Shown in pieces: positions 40,811 to 47,778 of a stretch of 47,778 bases of DNA. The position numbers and the translations under genes were made by a program. The notes under the pieces are model-generated. The model was given only the letters and a program-made list of their open reading frames with translations, was not told the DNA's origin and ran no database searches. The DNA comes from Streptomyces sp. B93 (GTDB taxonomy: Bacteria > Actinomycetota > Actinomycetes > Streptomycetales > Streptomycetaceae). Positions within the stretch are counted from its first letter, which is position 1. Each line of letters opens with the position of its first letter. The stretch spans positions 1 through 47,778 of the forward strand of contig NZ_JAGPXL010000050.1 in the NCBI RefSeq assembly GCF_018070565.1, in the 5' to 3' direction.

Positions 40811-43195
40811 TCACGCGGTACCGGTGAGGTGCTCCGGACGTACCGGCGTACGGTTCAGCTCCAGCCCCGTCGCCTCGCGGATCGCCGCGAGGACGGCCGG
40901 GGTGGAGGACAGCGTGGGCGCCTCGCCGACGCCGCGCAGCCCGTACGGGGCGTGCTCGTCGGCGAGTTCGAGCACGTCGACGGGGATGATCGGCGTGTCG
41001 AGGATGGTCGGCAGCAGGTAGTCCGTGAAGGAGGGGTTCTGGACCTTCGCGGTCACGGGATCGACGACGATCTCCTCCATCACGGCGATGCCCATGCCCT
41101 GGAGGGTGCCGCCCTGGATCTGCCCGACGACGGAGAGCGGGTTGAGCGCCTTGCCGACGTCCTGGGCGCAGGCCAGTTCGACGACCTTGACGAGCCCGAG
41201 TTCGGTGTCGACCTCGACGACGGCGCGGTGCGCGGCGAAGGAGTACTGGACATGGCCGTTGCCCTGCCCGGTGCGCAGGTCGAAGGGCTCGGTCGGCCGG
41301 TGCCGCCACTCCTCCTCCACCTCGACGGCCTCGTCCTCCAGTACGTCCACCAGGTCGGCGAGGACCTCACCGGCGTCGGTGACGACCTTGCCGCCCTCCA
41401 GCAGCAGTTCGGCCGTCGCCCAGGCCGGGTGGTACGACCCGAACTTCCGGCGTCCGATCTCCAGTACCCGCTCCCGCACGATCTCGCAGGCGTTCTTCAC
41501 GGCACCCCCGGTGACGTACGTCTGCCGGGACGCGGACGTCGACCCGGCGCTGCCGACCTGGGTGTCCGCCGGGTGGATGGTGACCTGGGTGACGCCCAGC
41601 TCGGTCCGCGCGATCTGGGCGTGCACGGTGACACCGCCCTGCCCGACCTCGGCCATCGCCGTGTGCACGACGGCGACGGGCTCACCGCCGACCACCTCCA
41701 TGCGCACCTTGGCGGTGGAGTAGTCGTCGAACCCCTCGGAGAAACCGACGTTCTTGATGCCGACCGCGTAGCCGACCCCGCGCACGACGCCTTCGCCGTG
41801 CGTGGTGTTGGACAGACCGCCGGGCAGCTGCCGTACGTCGGCGCCCTCGCTGGACTCCCACTGCCGTTCCGGCGGCATCGGCATCGCCTTGACCCGGCGC
41901 AGCAGTTCGGCGACCGGCGCCGGGGAGTCGACGGGCTGTCCCGTCGGCATGAGGGTCCCCTGCTTCATGGCGTTGCGCTGCCGGAACTCCACCGGATCCA
42001 TGCCCAGCCGCTTCGCCACCTTGTCCATCTGCGCCTCGTAGGCGAAGCACGCCTGGACGGCGCCGAAGCCGCGCATGGCCCCGCAGGGCGGGTTGTTCGT
42101 GTAGAGGGCGATGGCCTCGATCTCCACGTCGTCGACCGCGTACGGCCCGACCCCGAGCGACGAGGCATTGCCCACCACCGCCGGAGAGGCCGAGGCGTAG
42201 GCGCCGCCGTCCAGCACGATCCGGCACTTCACATGGGTGAGCTTGCCGTCCTTGGTGGCCCCGTGCTCGTAGGACAGCTTGGCGGGGTGCCGGTGGACGT
42301 GCCCGAAGAACGACTCAAACCGGTTGTAGACGATCTTCACCGGCTTGCCGGTCCGCAGCGCCAGCAGGCAGGCGTGGATCTGCATCGACAGATCCTCCCG
42401 CCCGCCGAACGCGCCGCCGACCCCGGAGAGCGTCATCCGCACCTTCTCCTCGGGCAGCCCGAGCACCGGGGCGATCTGCCGCAGATCGCTGTGCAGCCAC
42501 TGGGTGGCGACGTACAGCTGCACACCGCCGTCCTCGTCGGGCACCGCGAGCCCGGACTCGGGCCCGAGGAAGGCCTGGTCCTGCATCCCGAACACGTACT
42601 CGCCGCGCACGACGACATCGGCCCGCTTGCTGGCCTCGGTCACATCACCGCGCACGATGGGCTGCCGGTGGACGATGTTCGGATGCGGCACGTGCCCGGC
42701 ATGGTGATCATCACGATCCTCGTGCACGAGAACGGCGTCCGGCGCCACGGCGGAAGCCTCGTCGGTGACGACGGGCAGCTCCCGGTACTCCACCCTGATC
42801 CTGGCGGCGGCGCGACGTGCGGTCTCCGGATGATCGGCGGCGACGATGGCGACGGGCTCCCCGTGGTGCCGCACCTTGCCGTGGGCCAGCACAGGCGTGT
42901 CCTGGATCTCCAGCCCGTAGTGCCGCACCTCGGTCGGCAGATCGTCGTACGTCATGACGGCGTACACACCAGGCAGCGCAAGCGCCTCACTGGTATCAAT
43001 CGACACGATCTCGGCGTGCGCGACGGTCGACCGCAGGATCTGCCCCCAGAGCATGTCCTCGTGCCACATGTCGGACGAGTACGCGAACTCGCCGGTGACC
43101 TTGAGGGTGCCGTCCGGCCGCAGCGTCGACTCACCGATGCCGCCCCTGGTCCGCGACGCCTGGGTGATCTTCGTGGGTGCACCGTTGGTCGGCAT
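40811..43195 (-). CDS. xanthine dehydrogenase, molybdenum-binding subunit
   Basis: The 794-residue protein has the large-subunit plan: the a/b hammerhead domain (GEFAYSSDMWHEDMLWGQILRSTVAHA), cofactor-binding GVGGAFGGRED, the substrate-side GAMRGFGAVQ, MAEVGQGG and the catalytic Glu in LRGVGEAP near the C terminus. With the two small subunits it oxidises hypoxanthine and xanthine to urate in the cytoplasm. Xanthine is favoured over other Mo-hydroxylase substrates because of the adjacent permease and PucR. It follows the 2Fe-2S gene after a three-base gap. Confidence 0.93.
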   Translation of the reverse strand: MPTNGAPTKITQASRTRGGIGESTLRPDGTLKVTGEFAYSSDMWHEDMLWGQILRSTVAHAEIVSIDTSEALALPGVYAVMTYDDLPTEVRHYGLEIQDTPVLAHGKVRHHGEPVAIVAADHPETARRAAARIRVEYRELPVVTDEASAVAPDAVLVHEDRDDHHAGHVPHPNIVHRQPIVRGDVTEASKRADVVVRGEYVFGMQDQAFLGPESGLAVPDEDGGVQLYVATQWLHSDLRQIAPVLGLPEEKVRMTLSGVGGAFGGREDLSMQIHACLLALRTGKPVKIVYNRFESFFGHVHRHPAKLSYEHGATKDGKLTHVKCRIVLDGGAYASASPAVVGNASSLGVGPYAVDDVEIEAIALYTNNPPCGAMRGFGAVQACFAYEAQMDKVAKRLGMDPVEFRQRNAMKQGTLMPTGQPVDSPAPVAELLRRVKAMPMPPERQWESSEGADVRQLPGGLSNTTHGEGVVRGVGYAVGIKNVGFSEGFDDYSTAKVRMEVVGGEPVAVVHTAMAEVGQGGVTVHAQIARTELGVTQVTIHPADTQVGSAGSTSASRQTYVTGGAVKNACEIVRERVLEIGRRKFGSYHPAWATAELLLEGGKVVTDAGEVLADLVDVLEDEAVEVEEEWRHRPTEPFDLRTGQGNGHVQYSFAAHRAVVEVDTELGLVKVVELACAQDVGKALNPLSVVGQIQGGTLQGMGIAVMEEIVVDPVTAKVQNPSFTDYLLPTILDTPIIPVDVLELADEHAPYGLRGVGEAPTLSSTPAVLAAIREATGLELNRTPVRPEHLTGTA

Positions 43196-43198
43196 GGG

Positions 43199-43725
<527 letters not shown>

Positions 43726-43726
<1 letters not shown>

Positions 43727-44616
43727 CAGGCGACTCCCTCCGTGGCGCGGGCGGTGCCGCGGTACGACTCCCAGGCCCAGGTCAGGGTCCGGCGGGCCAT
43801 GACGCCCACGGCGTGACGGCGGTAACCGGCCGTGCCCCGCACGTCGTCGATCGGGTTGCAGGCACCGGCGCACAGCTCGGCGAACTGCCGGGCGACGGAA
43901 GGAGTGATCACCTTGCCGTTGTCCCAGAAGCCGCCCTCCGCCAGCGCCGCGTTCAGGAACTCCTCGGCGGCGACCGCGCGCACGGGCGTCGGCGCGGCGG
44001 AGCCGATCCCGGTGCGCACCGTACGGCTCCCGGGGTGCAGGGCGAGCCCGAAGGCGCACACGGCGATCACCATGGCGTTGCGGGTGCCCACCTTCGCGTA
44101 CTGCTGGGGCCCCTCGGCCTTCTTGATGTGGACGGCGCGAATCAGCTCATCGGGCGCCAGCGCATTGCGCTTCACGCCGGTGTAGAAGCGGTCGATCGGG
44201 ATCATCCGCACGCCACGCACCGACTCGACCTCCACCTCGGCCCCGGCGGCGAGCAGCGCCGGGTGGGCGTCACCGGCCGGGGAGGCGGTGCCGAGGTTGC
44301 CGCCGACGCCGCCGCGGTTGCGGATCTGCGGGGAGGCGACGGTGTGCGAGGCGAGCGCGAGCCCGGGCAGCTCGGCGCGGAGCCGCTCCATGATCCGGCT
44401 GTAGGGAACGGAGGCCCCCAGCCGCACCCGCTCCTGCCCCACCTCCCACTCGAAGAGATCGGGAATGCGGTTGAGGTCCATCAGACAGTCGGGCCGACGG
44501 TGATCGAAGTTGATCTCGACCATCACATCGGTGCCACCCGCAATCGGCACAGCGGTGGGGTGCTCGGCTTTCGCGGCGAGCGCCTCCCCCCAACTGGCGG
44601 GGCGAAGGAAGTCCAT
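43726..44616 (-). CDS. xanthine dehydrogenase, FAD-binding subunit
   Basis: The 296-residue protein begins MDFLRPASWGEALAA and has the FAD-binding PIAGGTDVMVEIN and SPQIRNRGGVGGNLGTASPAGD motifs of the CO-dehydrogenase flavoprotein family, plus the C-terminal CO_deh_flav_C domain. It hands electrons to NAD+. It is the first gene of the three-subunit operon and is divergent from pucR. Confidence 0.93.
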
Positions 44617-44648
44617 GACCGGCTCTCTTCTTCGTCTCGTGGGTCATT

Positions 44649-44665
44649 CGGATTGAGCCAATCCG
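44649..44665. promoter_or_regulatory. 17-bp inverted repeat upstream of the xdh operon
   Basis: CGGATTG-AGC-CAATCCG has two perfect 7-base arms and lies 33 bases before the FAD-subunit start, inside the 357-base gap shared with pucR. It is a good operator candidate for PucR or another purine-responsive regulator. The rest of the gap holds no gene. Confidence 0.55.
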
Positions 44666-44765
44666 TGTGCGGCGGGCGAGGCTCGTTCATGTGCTGTTCA
44701 CGCGCGGTGACGCCAGTACACAGCGCCGTCCTCCGCCCGGGTCAGTCACGGAAACCATGAAGGAG

Positions 44766-44796
44766 TTGGCTGGCCAGTGCGGTCATCTTGTAGATT
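44766..44796 (+). promoter_or_regulatory. promoter candidate for pucR
   Basis: TTGGCT (44766-44771) and TAGATT (44791-44796) are spaced 19 bases apart; TGTAGA (44789-44794) at 17 bases is an alternative -10. The start codon is about 180 bases downstream, leaving a long leader with no conserved structure that I recognise. Confidence 0.4.
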
Positions 44797-44973
44797 CGTA
44801 TGAACGGAGGCGATCAGTAACCTCCGCGTTCTCCTGTGGAAACGTGCGAGACGGCCCCCTGACCAGGGGCCCCTCGAGAGCCGACGCCCGACGGCCCCCG
44901 GCCGTCCTCGCACCCACACCCACCCACCCAAGATCCATCGTAGGTTTCGAGACAAAGAACGGCGGCGACAACC

Positions 44974-46656
44974 ATGCGGCTGCGCGCACTGCTGGACACC
45001 GATGCGCTGGGGCTGCGGCTGCTCGGCGGCGAGGAGGAGCTGGACCGCACCGTGCGCGGCGTGATGACCACGGACCTGCGGGACCCCAGCCGCTACCTCT
45101 CCGGCGGCGAACTGGTCCTCACGGGCCTCGCCTGGCGCCGCGACGCCGCCGACTCGGACCCTTTCGTGCGCATCCTCGCCCAGGCCGGGGTGGCGGCCCT
45201 CGCGGCCGGTGAGGCGGAACTGGGCGACGTACCCGACGACCTGATCGTGGCCTGCGCCCGGCACCGCCTGCCCCTCTTCGCGGTCCACGAGTCCGTCGCC
45301 TTCGCGACGATCACCGAACACGTCGTACGCCAGGTCTCCGGCGAACGGGCGGGCGACCTGGCCGCCGTCGTCGACCGCCACCGCCGCATGATGACCTCGG
45401 GGCCCGCGGGCGGCGGCCCCGACGTGGTCCTGGACCTCCTAGGCTCCGACCTGGACCTGCGCGCGTGGGTCCTCTCCCCCACCGGCCGCCTGATCGCGGG
45501 CCCGAAGGTGGGCGGCCCTCCGCTCCCCCCGGACACCTGCGCCCAACTGGCGGCGGAACACCTCTCGGCGACCCGCACGGGCCGCCGGGCCCCCCACCGC
45601 GTCCTCCTGGGCGCCACCCCCTACTCCCTCTTCCCCATCCGCACCGCCCCCCGCTCCCCCCAGACCTCCCAGGCATCCCGGGACGTCCGGGAGACGGTCC
45701 TGTCGGACTGGCTGCTCGCCGTCGAGGCGGACGCGGGCGACTGGCCCGAGGAACGCCTCGACCTCCTTTACGGCGTCACCCAGCTGATCGCCGTGGAACG
45801 CGACCGCCGCGACGCGGCCCGCACGGTACGCCGCCGCCTCGCCCAGGAGGTCCTGGAACTGGTCCAGACGGGCGCCGCCCCCGCCGAGATCGCCGCCCGC
45901 CTGCGCGTCGCCGCCCCCGTCCTCCTCCCCGGCCTGGGCGCGGCCCCGCACTGGCAGGTGGTCGTGGCCCGGGTCGAATGGCAGGACGACACCCTCCAGA
46001 CGGGCCCCACCGCCCAGTCCCTCCTGGAGGAGATCCTCGTCGACCCCCTCACCACCGGCCCCGAACCCTCCGACCGCATAGCCGTCGCCCACACCGGCGA
46101 CGAGGCGATCGCCCTGGTGCCCCTCCCGGCGGTCTCCACGGAACACGACGGCTCGGAACAGGGCGTCCTGGCCGACACCCTCCTGGACGCGATCCGCGCC
46201 CCCCTGACCGCCGGCCTGAACGACGACGGCCGTCTCACCCTCGGCGTCTCCGCCGCCGTGCACTCGGCGGAGGGTCTGCGCGGCGCCCTGGAGGAGGCCC
46301 GGCACGCCCGCCGGGTGGCCGCGGCCCGCACCGGCCGCGTCTGCGCGGCGGGCCACCAGGAACTGGCCTCCCACGTCCTCCTCCTGCCCTTCGTCCCCGA
46401 CGACGTCCGCCGCGCCTTCACCGCCCGCCTCCTGGACCCGCTGCGCGAGTACGACCACCGCCACCGCGCCGAGCTGATCCCCACCCTGGAGGCCTTCCTC
46501 GACTCCGACGGCTCCTGGACCCGCTGCGCGTCCCGGCTCCACCTGCACGTCAACACGCTGCGCTACCGCGTGGGCCGCATCGAGCAGTTGACGGGCCGTG
46601 ACCTGTCCCGCCTCGAAGACAAGCTGGACTTCTTCCTGGCCCTGCGCATGAGCTGA
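44974..46656 (+). CDS. PucR-family transcriptional regulator
   Basis: The 560-residue protein has the N-terminal PucR sensory domain (RALLDTDALGLRLLGGEEELDRTVRGVMTTDL, LVLTGLAW, VPDDLIVACARHRLPLFAV), a GGDEF-like central region, and the C-terminal PucR helix-turn-helix (LEAFLDSDGSWTRCASRLHLHVNTLRYRVGRIEQLTGRDLS). PucR activators control purine and allantoin catabolism. It is divergent from the xanthine dehydrogenase genes and very probably regulates them through the shared 357-base gap. Effectors in relatives are purine breakdown products. Confidence 0.93.
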   Translation: MRLRALLDTDALGLRLLGGEEELDRTVRGVMTTDLRDPSRYLSGGELVLTGLAWRRDAADSDPFVRILAQAGVAALAAGEAELGDVPDDLIVACARHRLPLFAVHESVAFATITEHVVRQVSGERAGDLAAVVDRHRRMMTSGPAGGGPDVVLDLLGSDLDLRAWVLSPTGRLIAGPKVGGPPLPPDTCAQLAAEHLSATRTGRRAPHRVLLGATPYSLFPIRTAPRSPQTSQASRDVRETVLSDWLLAVEADAGDWPEERLDLLYGVTQLIAVERDRRDAARTVRRRLAQEVLELVQTGAAPAEIAARLRVAAPVLLPGLGAAPHWQVVVARVEWQDDTLQTGPTAQSLLEEILVDPLTTGPEPSDRIAVAHTGDEAIALVPLPAVSTEHDGSEQGVLADTLLDAIRAPLTAGLNDDGRLTLGVSAAVHSAEGLRGALEEARHARRVAAARTGRVCAAGHQELASHVLLLPFVPDDVRRAFTARLLDPLREYDHRHRAELIPTLEAFLDSDGSWTRCASRLHLHVNTLRYRVGRIEQLTGRDLSRLEDKLDFFLALRMS

Positions 46657-46686
46657 AACCTGATCGACCGGATCTCCCCCCACTTT

Positions 46687-46700
46687 GTGAATTCCTTCAC
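46687..46700. promoter_or_regulatory. small inverted repeat before the TPR gene
   Basis: GTGAA-TTCC-TTCAC (46687-46700) is a 14-base inverted repeat in the 127-base gap after pucR. It could be an operator for the following gene. Short arms make this weak. Confidence 0.3.
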
Positions 46701-46783
46701 CCGCCCCCTTGGCCCAGTGCCCCGAAGGGTGCTGGAATGCGGCCACCACTCAACAGCTCGATGGCGTGCTCGGGGAGGGCAAC

Positions 46784-47557
46784 GTGGCGCATCCCGCCAT
46801 GTCCGGTACTGGAACGACCTCTGAAGACGATCCCCTCCAGACCGCGGTATGGCGGCTGCGCTCGCGGGCCTGCTGGGCCGACGCGGCGGCCCTCCTCCGC
46901 CCGGACACCGCGGGATCCGCGCTGCAACGCGCGGCACTCCTCGTCGAACGCTGCCTCTACACCGAACAGGGCTGGGAGGACGCCGAGGACGCGCTGCGCA
47001 CCGCGGAGGCCCTCGCCCACACCGACGACGAACGCGGCGCCGCGGCCTGCGAACGCGGCCAGCTCGCCTACGCCGCCACGCTGCACGGCGTCCGCGACCG
47101 CGCCGACGAGGCGCGTGCCGCGCTGGGGCGGGCGGCGGCGCTGATCCCTCCCGGCTCACCGGGACGCGCCGTCCTCGACTTCCGCCGGGGCCTGCTGGCC
47201 GAGAACCTCACGGGCGCCCCCCAGGCCGCCCGCGCGGCCTACCGACGCGCCCACGCGGGCGCCACGGCGCACCCCGACGCCCTCCTCCTCTCCTTCACCT
47301 GGCGCCACCTCGCAGGGCTCGCCCTGCGCGACGGTGACCTCGCGGAGGCGCGGCACGGCTTCTCGGAGTCCCTGCGCATCCGGGAGGAGCTGGGCTACCT
47401 CGTCGGCACGGCGCCCGCGCTGGTCTCCCTCGCCGCCACCGAACCCGAACCGGAGGCGTCCCGCCTCCGCGAGGAGGCCCGCCGCCTGTTCCGCCTCCTG
47501 GGCGGCGTCCCCACGTGGCTCACCACCCAACTCGCCCCACCGGCAGCAACGGCCTGA
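46784..47557 (+). CDS. TPR-like helical protein of unknown function
   Basis: GTG 46784 is chosen because GGGGAGGG lies four bases upstream; ATG 46799 is an alternative. The 257-residue protein is built of Ala-rich helical hairpins with TPR character (ALLVERCLYTEQGWEDAEDALRTAEALAH, AACERGQLAYAATLHGVRDRADEARAALGRAAAL, FTWRHLAGLALRDGDLAEARHGFSESLRIREELGYLVGTAPALVSLAA). The pattern resembles the repeat domain of bacterial transcriptional activators, but no DNA-binding part is present. The ~220 bases after it hold no gene. Confidence 0.7.
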   Translation: MAHPAMSGTGTTSEDDPLQTAVWRLRSRACWADAAALLRPDTAGSALQRAALLVERCLYTEQGWEDAEDALRTAEALAHTDDERGAAACERGQLAYAATLHGVRDRADEARAALGRAAALIPPGSPGRAVLDFRRGLLAENLTGAPQAARAAYRRAHAGATAHPDALLLSFTWRHLAGLALRDGDLAEARHGFSESLRIREELGYLVGTAPALVSLAATEPEPEASRLREEARRLFRLLGGVPTWLTTQLAPPAATA

Positions 47558-47678
47558 CCCCGCCGGTAACCGGCGTGGGTGCGGGCCCGGGCCGTTGGCC
47601 CCAGCGGCACGACTGCCCGCAGCTGGGGCGATCAGCCGCCGACGGCCCGCGGTCGCCGTACGACGGAAGGGGACGTGT

Positions 47679-47769
47679 CGGGGGGTGTCCGCCCGCAGTG
47701 GTTCGCGCGGAAAACCCCGGTAAGGACCCAGTTGGCAGCCCGCGCGGTTCCGAGGACGGACACCCCCCG
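47679..47769. repeat. long-range inverted repeat at right edge
   Basis: CGGGGGGTGTCCG (47679-47691) and CGGACACCCCCCG (47757-47769) are exact reverse complements 65 bases apart. With no gene between, this may be a terminator, an operator pair or the edge of an element outside the window. The stretch 47558-47778 shows nothing else. Confidence 0.5.
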
Positions 47770-47778
47770 GCGCGGCCC

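Noticed and set aside
44746..44973. Small ORF starting at ATG 44758 upstream of pucR
   Set aside because: No ribosome-binding site, no recognisable sequence, and it runs out of frame into pucR.

Overview
The window is chromosomal DNA from a high-GC actinomycete, almost certainly a Streptomyces. Third codon positions are nearly all G or C, GTG starts are common, genes are tightly packed, and the gene families are typical of the genus: RHS/YD toxins, SpoIIE-type phosphatases with PAS/GAF domains, DUF3040, a PucR regulator and an ABBA prenyltransferase. No rRNA, tRNA, transposase or CRISPR array was seen.

Layout. (1) 1-5454: the 3' part of a giant RHS/YD-repeat polymorphic toxin ending in an HNH-like DNA/RNA non-specific nuclease domain, split by an apparent one-base frameshift near 3416, then a hairpin and a SUKH (SMI1/KNR4) immunity gene. 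(2) 5481-7227: an S26 signal-peptidase-like membrane protein that lacks the catalytic Ser and Lys, and a convergent orphan NphB/CloQ-type aromatic prenyltransferase. (3) 7421-10286: promoter, cobalamin riboswitch and the cobalt ECF transporter cbiMNQO. (4) 10289-15105: two divergent paralogous PAS-GAF-PP2C phosphatases, one with an added anti-sigma-type ATPase. (5) 15143-18523: SDR, thioesterase, MarR regulator with a palindromic operator candidate, a pyruvyltransferase-like protein and a DUF3040 membrane protein.

(6) 18571-31641: a 13 kb minus-strand operon for a heptose-containing cell-surface glycan. From 5' to 3' it holds a UDP-glucuronate decarboxylase-like enzyme, a carbamoyltransferase, GT2, gmhB, GT9, a GT4-like enzyme, GT4, gmhA, hldE, GT9, GT2 and GT2. 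Most genes overlap their neighbour by 4 bases. Two junctions have been opened by short repeat-expanded reading frames that copy the stop/start junction, and the hldE 3' end carries a third repeat-rich extension.

(7) 31815-37969: an SRPBCC protein and a compact module made of a beta-helix membrane protein, a trypsin-fold protein with no catalytic triad, a TPR protein and a divergent APH-like kinase. This is the best candidate here for an undescribed conflict or signalling system. (8) 37979-46656: purine catabolism: XdhC, an NCS2 purine permease, a three-subunit xanthine dehydrogenase and a divergent PucR regulator, with an inverted repeat in the shared promoter region. (9) 46784-47557: a TPR-like protein of unknown role, followed by about 220 bases with no gene.
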